Shown here in pieces: positions 53,839 through 64,000 of a stretch of 64,000 nt of DNA; position 1 is the first letter of the stretch, and each line of letters starts with the position of its first letter. Origin of the DNA: Lineus longissimus (taxonomy: Eukaryota > Nemertea > Pilidiophora > Heteronemertea > Lineidae); assembly GCF_910592395.1 (NCBI RefSeq), contig NC_088316.1, forward strand, positions 11,904,001-11,968,000, read 5' to 3'. A model generated the notes under the pieces. It did no database searches, had not been told where the DNA came from, and saw only the letters and a program-made list of their open reading frames with translations. The position numbers were made by a program, and so were the translations under genes.

Positions 53839-53911
53839 TGCCGAAACCCGGGATCGAACCAGGGACCTTTAGATCTTCAGTCTAACGCTCTCGCAACTGA
53901 GCTATTTCGGC
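53839..53911 (-). tRNA. tRNA-Phe (GAA)
   Basis: 73 nt on the minus strand with a perfect 7-bp acceptor stem GCCGAAA/TTTCGGC. The anticodon arm AGACT-GAA-GATCT carries anticodon GAA, and the TPsiC arm is CTGGTTCGATCCCGG-like. No intron, and CCA is not encoded. The D-loop reads AGTTGCGA where most animal tRNA-Phe genes have AGTTGGGA. That places a C at position 19, which would break the G19-C56 contact. Confidence 0.9.
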
Positions 53912-54163
53912 TGTTCATGCACGTTTATGCTTAACAACTATTGATACGAACTTTTATTCGCAACTGAATGTTGTAATAAGGAAAATATGAAAGAAACGAA
54001 TGAAATGACGAAGTTTGTGGAGGAGCTTTCCAGGAGGGCAAGCATGTGAATAGAATTCCTTGGAGACGCTGAACAATAAGGCCCCATAAAGAAATAGTCC
54101 CCGCCCCGGTAGCTGTCTCATATCTGCTGAAAGAAGCAGCTCTTTGTGGTGAAATAATAATTG
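53912..54163. other. No gene seen
   Basis: Non-coding DNA upstream of the tRNA gene; nothing recognised. Confidence 0.4.
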
Positions 54164-54710
54164 AATGCATGTCATGACACCCAGGAGCTTTTTCTCATTT
54201 CTGAAACAGTTGCATGGTTGGAATGAATTGCCAAATCAGTCCGTCAAATCTCTATGCAATGAAAATTGAAATGTCACAACTGTCTCCACCGACGTTGTCC
54301 TGTATGTCCTAGCAGACGATTTTTAAATAAATGATGTGATTGATATACCATTGGGATGAATTATTTCTTCAATGATATGAAAGTTGAAAACCCTCTGACA
54401 TGTCTGAGTACAAAAATGCAGAGGCAAGACACATCATGCATGTCATGACACCCAGGAGCTTTTTCTCATTTCTGAAACAGTTGCATGGTTGGAATGAATT
54501 TTCAAATCAGTCCGTCAAATCTCTATCCAAATGGAACTTTAAGACCACTCTATAATTGTGCAGTAGTGTTAAAAATTGACTTTTTTGAAGTAAAGTACGT
54601 AAATCGAGAAGAAGAGGACGTTTGCTTTGGTCTGCAATAAAATGTCACATCTGTCTCCGCCGACGTTGTCCTGTACATATGTCCTAGCAGACGATTTTTA
54701 AAATCATGAT
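54164..54710. repeat. Direct repeat pair (~170 bp with an insertion in copy 2)
   Basis: 54164-54330 and 54435-54710 share ATGCATGTCATGACACCCAG through AAATCTCTAT, and later GACGTTGTCCTGTA and CCTAGCAGACGATTTTTAAA. Copy 2 carries about 100 bp extra in the middle. Confidence 0.75.
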
Positions 54711-55150
54711 GTCCCACACCCGCACTTCAGTGGCGCCGGTGTGAATAAATCTACTTGCGTGAATGGTCAATGGCTCATGACGTCATGAAATAATTGCGTC
54801 ACGAGGAAGGAAACAATGGGAATCATGGTAACTGTGGTTGCGGTGCGTCGTGAAAGCAGGATCGGCAAGCGCGGCCAGTATGGAATGCAACAAACTGTAC
54901 CGGAACCGGAACTGTCATGGGTCTGTACAAATTTTTTCAGATTCGATGGACATGATGGATATATGAATTTTGTTTACACTTTATACATACACGTAACCAT
55001 TACACTCACTACGTTGTGTGAGTTATTATAAGGATTATCTATCATAATATCGATATTCTCGTGCTGTTTTTATGCTGATTCCGCCCAGATTCCGCAGAAT
55101 CCGCAGGATCCGCTAAATCGCTATGGCCAGGCTGAAGGGGTTATTGTCGT

Positions 55151-55250
55151 CCTGGGTGATGCACAATATCACCCAGGCTCTATCTGGCGATGCATAACAT
55201 CAACTTGGGTGATATTGTGCATGCACAACATCACCCTGGGTGATCTTGTG
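55151..55250. repeat. Palindrome cluster GGGTGATnTTGTGCA
   Basis: 55151-55177 has 10-bp arms CCTGGGTGAT/ATCACCCAGG. 55207-55236 is a 30-bp palindrome with one mismatch pair. A third half-site lies at 55238-55252. It looks like a protein-binding or cruciform site, or a MITE core; function unknown. Confidence 0.65.
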
Positions 55251-55651
55251 CATTCGTTTCGCGATTGGTGACGAGGTTGTCAAATCGTAGCATGGTACTT
55301 CTGCTATATACCGTAGACGACCGCGCACGGCGCGTTTTTTGTGCAGTTCAATGCACTTTTCATTCTTTTTCATCATTTATTTTGATGTTCCACGAATAAT
55401 TTTAGCAGCAGTTGATTGCTGGGGTTCTATTACATTGACCTGTAATAAGTTCGGCCTTGATTCAGGTGAGTAGGCCTATATATAAGCTTAATTTTTGCGT
55501 AATTTTTCTTTGTCCGAAAATAGAATCATCCCATTATCGATTGTGCATGCATATCATGATATTGCAATACTCGACTGACTGTGTTGTGCTGTGCTTTGCT
55601 TTGGAAGGAGCTTATATTTCACTAGGCTACAAGGTTCGAAGGAGGGTGGTT

Positions 55652-56851
55652 GAGACAGGGATGGAAAACTCAACAATTCGGGAGTCGATTTCTAATCTTC
55701 TTTTAACACCATAACATGGGGTTTTCTGAAATAGTACAAACATGTTTCACAATCAGAGACACTACATCACAACCATACTTGTAGTATACAAATGTCCTCA
55801 AATTTGTCTTTCCTACAACATGGTCTTACACGGAGAACTAAAACCTACATATTACTGTCACACAGATCATTGAAAGCAGTCCTAAATATTCTCACAACTT
55901 AGTACATGACATAATGATATTGGTACTGAAAAATCGCTGGGAGACGTTGCTCCTATACACAGAGTGCATGCTCAATGCATAGATGTACGCATCGCACGAG
56001 GCGCGCACTCATCGAAACTTCTGGCGAAGCATTCAAGACAACGGACAATCAAACCTTGATTTTGATGTACACCTTTAACTATTCTGAATGACAGTGGGCT
56101 AGGGGTTTCTATACATATTTTGCTTTTACCTGAATCTTGAAACCTCCCGATTCAAACCATAAAGAGTTACAAAAAACCCACAAAAAAGAGGGACGAAATC
56201 CGCGAAGACCTTCCCTGACAAATCGAAATGGCTGAAGCGCATGTTACGTCATCGCAACTCACGACGCGGGGTTGTCTCAGCGCGCGCGCAAGTTAAAGTT
56301 AGCGAAAGAACATGTCAAAGGTGACGATAGGCAAATAACTGGGAAAATAGGCGCAATATTCAAAACAGAGGGTTCTAACCAAACCAAATATATTCCAAAC
56401 AATTTACGCATTGCACAAACATTTGCTCATGGTTTTTCATGGACCAGATGGCCTCTTGATCGAGGCCCGACAAATCGACAAGGTTCGATTAGTAGGTAGG
56501 GCCCTATGCCTGGCTGAGCAGAGGTAAGATGTAATGGAATAATGCATTGTGATCCTCCAGAATTCGAAAACTAATGGCCGAATTTGCACCAAACTTCACA
56601 TACATTGTAGAGAAGGTAGCCTACTGTAACTTTTATTAGAGAAATGTGTGAAAAAAATGGGTGCAGGGTCCTGGCCTCTTCCTTGAACTCCTTCCATTGA
56701 ATTAGAGTATTTTAAGCCCCAAATCCTGGAGGTATACTGGAATTAACTGTTATGGCTTGCATTTATTTTTTGAGCTTGTGTGTTTGGGCCTCTGACTCAG
56801 AGTGTTTTTTTTGCAACCAGATTTATTCCTGATCCTAATTGATTATATTTC
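55652..56851 (-). repeat. 3' LTR of the BEL/Pao element (at least 1.2 kb)
   Basis: Matches 62801-64000 base for base apart from a few substitutions, for example near 55757, 55769 and 55937. The LTR extends past 56851, since the other copy is cut off; it must end before 57159. It includes a short CG-alternating tract near 56280. Confidence 0.85.
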
Positions 56852-57158
56852 TATGCCTGGTTTGTTTTCTATCATTGCAGTTAACCCTATCTTGTGAATA
56901 AAGAGGGAGTAAAAGAATATTGTTATCTTAGAGTGATACTTATGACATGCGTCCACACAACTTTCATGATACATTTCTTTTAAATTTCAGGCTGTAGTGG
57001 TGGCAAGAGGCACAGTTGCCATAACTGCTCCCTGACTCTCTCAATGACAATCCATCTCAGCAATTTGAAAAAGTGGAAGATAAGAATTGGTGGGCAGCAT
57101 GGCTCTCCTTCAGAAAACATGCAGCCAGTCCTTCTTCCAAGGCACAAAAACACAATAT

Positions 57159-60100
57159 CTATTGGTCCTCATGAACCACCTCCTCACTTCCAACGAAATC
57201 ACTGTCCTCACCATCACACTCTAGGATAGGAACACATCTCTGAATTGAACGATTCCTGAAACCGGTCTTGACTTTGACGCGAACATTGCGGATGACACCG
57301 TCGTCTCCAGGGAATACTTCTTCGATTCGACCTAGCTCCCACTGACCGCGCACTGCACTTGGATCAACCAAAAGGACAATGTCACCAACCTGAACCTCTC
57401 TGTCCTTCCGAAGCCACTTAGACCTTCTTTGCAATGTGGGCAAATATTCCCGAACAAACCGTGTCCAAAACTGATTTACCAAACTCTGGGTAAATTCAAA
57501 TCTCTTGTGGAGATTTTTGGTTGGGTTGAATGGACCTTGTGGCGTTTCAGCCGATGCTCTTCCAAGAAGAAAGTGGTTGGGCGTTAAGGGCTGTAAATCA
57601 TTGGGATCATTTAAACTATAACCCAATGGCCTGGAGTTGACCAGATTCTGGACCTCCGCGAATACTGTGGACATTTCATTCCACGTGAGGGTTTGTTGTC
57701 CAACAACTAACTTGAGACCTTTCTTGACCAATTTTACAAGTGATTCATAAAATCCTCCCTGGTTTGGACTTAGAGGGGTTATAAAACGCCACTTGACTTG
57801 GTGGAGAACGACAAACCTTTGAATTTGCTCTCGCCCTTCCTGTACAAGTTTCTTTAGCTCCTTCTCCGTGCTGATAAAGGAGCTACCATTGTCTGAGATG
57901 ATAGTTGACGGCCATCCATGATGCGAGACAAATCTCCTGAAGGCATGGAGAAATGCCTGAGTGGACAAATTTTCCACAATCTCAAGATGTACTGCCCTTA
58001 CAGTACCACAGGTGAAGATGGCTCCCCAAGCCTTCGTGCTCTTATTTCTACCACATTTGAGGAAGAATGGACCAAACAGATCAAGGCCTGTAGTACTGTA
58101 GACTGGAGCAAACAATGCAAGACGCTCACTGGGTAGGTCAGCCATCCAAGGGACCAGTGGAGACTTGCGCAATTTCCTACACACCACACAATCTCTAACA
58201 ATCTGACGTGCCAAATTCCGACCTCTCAGAAACCAGTACTTTCTCCGGCCATGGCAGAGAGTACTTTCAGACCCGCAATGTCCATTTTTCCAGTGGACAT
58301 TTCTCATCAACAATCTGGAAATGTGGCAAGATGCTGGGAGGAGAAAAGGATGATTTTCATCATAGGACAGCGGAGACTTGCGAAGACGACCTCCTACCCT
58401 GAGCAAACCCTGATTGTCCTTAAAGGGAGCCAGATCCTTGCAACGAGTTTCCCAATCAATGAGCCCTCTCTGCGCAGTAGAAACCCAGTACCTTTCAGCT
58501 CTTTCTCGTTCTCCTGGTTCAAGCTCTCCGGTCTTTATATCCTCCTTTCTTGCCCTGGCCCTCAGATTACCAAAGAAGCGGAGGCACAATGCTGTCACAT
58601 TGATAAGTCTAGGCCAACTTGAATAGTCTTCACACTTGATTGGTGGAACAATCTTCACAGCTGATGCAGACATATTGGGGGGTTGTCTTTCCGGTCTCTT
58701 CTCACAATCCCTTTCAGCAATCTTCGACGGCTGAGCTGGCCAATGTGTCTCTCCTTTCCTCAGAAACTCTGGCCCCTCAATCCAGCGACCGGCCATCTCT
58801 TCTGGTGTCAATCCCCTGGTGAGATCATCCGCAGGATTCTGGGCTGTTGGGACAAACTTCCAAACTGAGGGATCCCAGGTTGCCTGAATTTCAGCAACTC
58901 TTACCCCAACAAATTGCTTCAAGGAGAGAGAGTCAGACTTGACCCAGTGGAGGACAATCTCAGAATCAGACCACAAGTGGACCTCAGGCTTGGTACGCAG
59001 CTCAGAATGAATAGTCTTAGCCAGACGTGAGGCAATGAGAGCTGCCATCAGCTCAAGGCGCGGAATTGTGGTTTGGTGGAGTGGGGCCACCCTAGCCTAA
59101 GACGAGAACAGGCGGACGCTAATACCATCAGCTGTTGGCCACAGCATGTAGGCAACAGCCCCATATGCATGAATGCTGGCATCCCCGAAAACATGAAGTT
59201 GGGGAATTCCAAATGCGTCGTCTGGTTTAACTGACCTAGGGACAGACACTGTCTCAAGTTGTTTGAAACTGGAGAAAATCTCATTCCATCGCTGAACCTG
59301 GTCGGGGGGCAGACCAGTGTCCCAACCAAAGTCCTTGAGTCTCCAAATGTCCTGCATGGCAATTTTGGCAGTGATTGTGACTGGGGTAGCAAGACCAAGC
59401 GGATCAAAGAGAGTTGACAGATGAGACAATACAGACCTCTTAGTCAAAGACGAGTCAGGTGGATCCTTCACCTTGAAATGAATAAAATCAGTGCTATGAT
59501 CCCAAGAGACCCCAAGGGTCTTGACGCTATCGTTACCGCTACCTCCAAGACTAATAGACTCACCACTATGCACACTAGCTGGCTGACCTTCAGGTTTACC
59601 GATACCACGAGAAATGTACCACTCCTTGACTCTGAAGCTCCCTGTCGCTAGGATTTCATCAAGATCACTCATCTTGCCTCGGGCAACGTCTGTCTTTCCA
59701 CAGGAATGTATCAGGTCGTCCACGTATCGATCTTCTTCTAGGACCTGGGCAGCCTCCGGATGAGACGTCTTGTGGCGCTCAGCTATCTTCAACATCACTA
59801 GGCTCGCCATGTCAGGGGATGATCGATCACCAAATGCAACTCTGGTCAGCTTGAAGATTTCAGGGTCTCTTGTGTCATCCCGGTTTCGCCACAGAAAACG
59901 ATGCACCTCGGTATCCTCAGGCTTCAACAAAATCTGAAGGAACATTTTAGAGATGTCACCCACAATAGCAACTAAGTCCTCCCTGAACCTAAGCAATACT
60001 CCAAACAAGTTTCCAATCAAATTTGGGCCCTTATATAGAAAAGAATTTAAGGAGACACCCTGGAACTGACAAGCTGGGTCAAAGACTACTCTTAGGGGTG

Positions 60101-62767
60101 TGCTGAGTTTATCAGGACGGTATATGCCATGATGCGGCAGATAAAACCTAGGCCTCTTCTCAAGATCACAGGGGTCAACCCTTACGGCCCATCCCTTGTC
60201 GACATACTCCTGGACGGCGGCATCATAAAGCAAAGCCTTCTCTGGAGTACGAGACAGACTCCTTTCCAAAGAGATTAGCCTCTTCTTGGTCAGGCAATAA
60301 TTGTCAGGCAAGAGACAGGGATCTCTCTTCCAGGGTAAACCGATCATGTATCGGTCCCCCTCCAGACTCACAGATCTCTCCAACAGCGCTAGAGACTTCC
60401 TGTCCTCTGAGGACATGGGATCAACAGGGCATTGACAAGTTGGGGCTCTGACCCCAAGCACCTCCAGGTCATACAAGTCAGACATATCGACCTTCCTAAC
60501 CAGATTCACAGACAGCCGCTTAGGGGCCTTCCCCTCAGAACCGATTACATACCAACCCAGTGGGATGCGCTTGGCTATGGGCTCAAAATCCAATCCACGC
60601 CTGACCTCTTCCTCTGAGTGGAGATGACTGTACTGAACCCCCAATATTAGGTCGACTGGACCACCAGGGTGGGAGATGTTCAAATCCCTGAGATGAGAAA
60701 ATGAATGCAAATATTCCATGTTCAAAGGTGAGACCTCAGATACTGTGCAATCCATCTCATGAGCCTCAACTAAGTGCTCCTCCCCTCCATCCAAATGGGA
60801 AATCCAGAACTTTAGTCTACGACTATCCTGCTGGCCCTGCTGTGACCCACCAACAACTTGAACTTCAATGGGCTCGTTCTTGCCCTGGAGGCCCAAACCT
60901 CTTGCAAAATCCCTCCGGATAATGTTGGTCGTTGACCCTGAATCAACCAAGACATTCCCCTGCCTGATCCTACCATTCTCAGCCCTAAACAACACCCTAA
61001 CAACAGGCAGAATACCATTTTTGTCAATAGCCGCTGTGGCAGAACCTGAAAAAGGAGCAGACTGGACAATCGGAGGTGGAGAGTCAACATGTAGCATCAC
61101 ATGATGCCACCTAGTGCATCCAGCTTTCCCACATTTCCTCTTCGACCTGCAGTCTTTAGATCGATGACCCCTGACAAGACATGAAAAACACAGATTATGT
61201 GTCTTGACAAGATTGTGACGTTCTGAGACTGAATTACTGACAAATGTGGGGCACTCAGGCACCTTGTGTGGCTCAGAGCAGATGTAACACTTATACTTGA
61301 CAGCCTGCGCAGCAAAGGAGCGACTACCGGTACCTTGCTTTTCATACTTACTACCAGCAACACCCTTGTCAGTGGAGCGGAGATCCCCAAAGTCTGGGTC
61401 GCACTTTGCCCTGACTTTCTTGCGTAGGAAATCGGACAGATCGGTTATTGATGGCGCGCGTATAGGGTCACGCTCGCGAATGTGGGCGGCTGTGTCCTGC
61501 CACTTGTCAATGAGGTAATCAGGGAGACGCTGGACGATGCGGCGTAGAGTTGCAACGGCGTTCACATCAGCGAAGTACTGGAGGCGCTGCAGACCTGCGA
61601 TGACATTAATAACATCAATGGAGAAATCACGAAGTGCATCTCTAGAATTATCAATCTTTTTACCCCTTGCAATTCTATCAATAAAGGCACGAGCAACTAC
61701 ACTGCGGGCCCCAAATTGGTCCTTAAGTTGTTTCAACGCGGTTGCATACATCACACCTGCACATCCTAAACCAGCTATCAAACGTTCAGCATCACCAGAG
61801 AGATGCATTCTCAATTGCGCAAGACGGGCATCATCTTTGAGATGTGGTTTCTCATGAATGTGTAGTTTAAAGCTATCGATAAAGTCTACATAATCGATCG
61901 CTTTACCGCTGAACGATTTTATCTTTAATGTAGGAATGTCTCTACCCGCCTCTATGCGATAGAGGGCAGACGCTATAGTCAATTCACCACTGACACCACC
62001 GGGCAATACCGTCTCTTGAAACTCCACCAGTTCATCGATCCACCGGTCGAAGGTGGGCTCTGGATCCAACGCGACTCCGGCAGAGAGTCGAACACCAGAC
62101 CGAATCGAAGACGGGCTGGCAAGCGGTACACCAATGGACGGTGTACTTGACAGCGACAATGGACCAGCAGCAGTCATCACTGGGGACAAGCCGGGTGGCG
62201 GACCAAAACCAGGTGGCAACGTAGCAGGAACAGTCGGCAGCGAGGCGGAAAACAGCCCAGGAGGGGCCGTCGTGGCAGCAGCAGCAGTAGTACCGCTTGG
62301 CAGCGACACAGGAACCAGTCCAGCAGGGGCGACGTGATGACAGCAGTGACTGGCGGCAATGACACAGGAACCAGTCCAGCAGGGGGCGACGTGATGACAG
62401 CAGCACCGGATGCAGGCCCACCAGTAGAAGCTGTGGGGGAAGGTGGCCGAGCTTTGGCCAGCTTCGATTGATGGGCAGCGGCTTCATCAATAAAGTTGTA
62501 ATACACCTCAATCAGTTCCGCCTCCCAATGAACAAATGCATCAGCATCCGTCGAATCTTCCTCCACCAGCGAAATCATATCAGTATTGATGTCACATGCC
62601 TGTCTAAAGTCCGCTGCAAGGGCATCCAGTTCTCGCTCAAGTCTCAGCAGCGAAATCGTGTCCTTATCGATGTTCTCTTTAAGGTGGTTGATAGCCCTCG
62701 TGCAACGGGCACGCAGTCCTTTGCGTTTGCTATTTAAGTCTTCCATCGGCGCCATGTCGATCTTCAC
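57159..62767 (-). pseudogene. BEL/Pao gag-pol polyprotein, one frameshift and one stop
   Basis: The gag N-terminus starts at 62767 and leaves frame in a GC-rich tandem repeat near 62320-62330. The main frame (62309-59097) holds a DUF1759-type gag region (IDYVDFIDSFKLHI), zinc knuckles CYICSEPHKVPEC and CFSCLVRGHRSKDC, an aspartic protease VDSGST, RT with RYVDD and the start of RNase H (VFGDAS). A TAG at 59097-59099 interrupts it. The same frame continues to 57159 with the rest of RNase H, the HHCC integrase zinc domain, the catalytic core (GLDLFGPFF, IISDNGSSF, GGFYESLVK) and a DUF5641-type C-terminus (VGDIVLLVD). All catalytic motifs are intact. Confidence 0.9.
62282..62412. repeat. ~57-bp tandem repeat inside gag
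   Basis: Units share GACACAGGAACCAGTCCAGC and GGCGACGTGATGACAGCAG. One unit has a run of four G (near 62325), the next five G (near 62381). The one-base difference coincides with the gag frameshift. Confidence 0.75.
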
Positions 62768-62800
62768 CAGTGCAGAAGCAGGATTCAGAAAAGAATGGTG

Positions 62801-64000
62801 GAGACAGGGATGGAAAACTCAACAATTCGGGAGTCGATTTCTAATCTTCTTTTAACACCATAACATGGGGTTTTCTGAAATAGTACAAACATGTGTCACA
62901 ATCAGAAACACTACATCACAACCATACTTGTAGTATACAAATGTCCTCAAATTTGTCTTTCCTACAACATGGTCTTACACGGAGAACTAAAACCTACATA
63001 TTACTGTCACACAGATCATTGAAAGCAGTCCTAAATATTCTCACAACTTAGTACATGACATAATGATATTGGTACTGTAAAATCGCTGGGAGACGTTGCT
63101 CCTATACACAGAGTGCATGCTCAATGCATAGATGTACGCATCGCACGAGGCGCGCACTCATCGAAACTTCTGGCGAAGCATTCAAGACAACGGACAATCA
63201 AACCTTGATTTTGATGTACACCTTTAACTATTCTGAATGACAGTGGGCTAGGGGTTTCTATACATATTTTGCTTTTACCTGAATCTTGAAACCTCCCGAT
63301 TCAAACCATAAAGAGTTACAAAAAACCCACAAAAAAGAGGGACGAAATCCGCGAAGACCTTCCCTGACAAATCGAAATGGCTGAAGCGCATGTTACGTCA
63401 TCGCAACTCACGACGCGGGGTTGTCTCAGCGCGCGCGCAAGTTAAAGTTAGCGAAAGAACATGTCAAAGGTGACGATAGGCAAATAACTGGGAAAATAGG
63501 CGCAATATTCAAAACAGAGGGTTCTAACCAAACCAAATATATTCCAAACAATTTACGCATTGCACAAACATTTGCTCATGGTTTTTCATGGACCAGATGG
63601 CCTCTTGATCGAGGCCCGACAAATCGACAAGGTTCGATTAGTAGGTAGGGCCCTATGCCTGGCTGAGCAGAGGTAAGATGTAATGGAATAATGCATTGTG
63701 ATCCTCCAGAATTCGAAAACTAATGGCCGAATTTGCACCAAACTTCACATACATTGTAGAGAAGGTAGCCTACTGTAACTTTTATTAGAGAAATGTGTGA
63801 AAAAAATGGGTGCAGGGTCCTGGCCTCTTCCTTGAACTCCTTCCATTGAATTAGAGTATTTTAAGCCCCAAATCCTGGAGGTATACTGGAATTAACTGTT
63901 ATGGCTTGCATTTATTTTTTGAGCTTGTGTGTTTGGGCCTCTGACTCAGAGTGTTTTTTTTGCAACCAGATTTATTCCTGATCCTAATTGATTATATTTC
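62801..64000 (-). repeat. 5' LTR of the BEL/Pao element (truncated by window end)
   Basis: Counterpart of 55652-56851. Gag begins 34 bp to the left on the minus strand, so the leader is very short. Confidence 0.85.

Larger units (their letters stand above)
55652..64000 (-). mobile_element. BEL/Pao LTR retrotransposon (5' LTR cut by window end)
   Basis: A minus-strand element: the 5' LTR is at the right (62801 onward, truncated) and the 3' LTR at the left (from 55652). A single gag-pol region lies between. LTR copies are offset by 7149 bp and nearly identical. Pol order is protease, RT, RNase H, integrase, as in BEL/Pao. Target duplications cannot be checked because one end is outside the window. 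Confidence 0.92.

Noticed and set aside
56272-56499. 75-codon ORF repeated at 63421-63648
   Set aside because: Located in both LTRs of the BEL/Pao element; duplicated with the LTR, low complexity, no domain.

Overview
The window reads as animal (metazoan) genomic DNA made almost entirely of mobile elements and their debris. It also holds one small host gene family and one tRNA gene. Evidence for an animal is canonical GT/AG exon structure with a signal peptide, animal-type Polinton/Maverick, BEL/Pao, split-repeat YR, CR1/L2-like and pogo-like elements, and the abundant GGCCTA-type short motifs. A marine invertebrate is plausible, but the species cannot be fixed from this sequence.

Region 1 (1-4060) is the right-hand part of a first Polinton-like virus-derived element (Polinton A): integrase, packaging ATPase, a two-TM membrane protein, penton, a small membrane protein and the major capsid protein. 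Genes are packed with almost no spacing, five of six start codons sit in TAAATG, and small hairpin modules lie at or inside gene ends. The major capsid gene has one in-frame TGA. Positions 4490-5230 hold a short direct repeat and two small inverted-repeat elements.

Region 2 (5255-19204) is a nearly complete second Polinton (Polinton B) of a different lineage, all on +. Its order is penton, a DUF4326 protein, protein-primed DNA polymerase B, a PC4-like DNA-binding protein, a deoxynucleoside-kinase-like ORF abutting an RVE integrase with a chromodomain, packaging ATPase, several small virion/core-type proteins, the double jelly-roll capsid protein and an adenain-type protease. The late structural block is intact. 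The penton, DUF4326 gene, polymerase, integrase and one small gene carry single-base frameshifts or stops.

Region 3 (about 20.4-35 kb) contains two tandem copies of a host gene with four exons each: signal peptide, a 43-nt exon, a LamG/pentraxin-like exon, and a PAN/apple-like cysteine exon. Exon phases match exactly. Copy A has one in-frame TGA, copy B has one frameshift, and copy A has a duplicated 43-nt exon. Their introns are loaded with TIR elements, a 5'-truncated CR1/L2-like LINE with a candidate target-site duplication, and a solo LTR with a 5-bp duplication.

Region 4 (35-47.5 kb) is non-genic repeat: a 0.53-kb tandem repeat, a LINE 3' fragment, copies of an inverted dispersed repeat, three TIR elements (one with a clean 9-bp target duplication) and a decayed pogo-like DDE transposase.

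Region 5 (47.5-53.6 kb) is a tyrosine-recombinase retrotransposon on the minus strand, with the A1-ORFs-B1-A2-B2 split direct repeats of the Ngaro/PAT type. Its recombinase is intact, while gag and pol are broken. A tRNA-Phe(GAA) gene lies just beyond it. Region 6 (55.65 kb to the window end) is a young BEL/Pao retrovirus-like element on the minus strand with nearly identical LTRs, one nonsense codon and one G-run frameshift.
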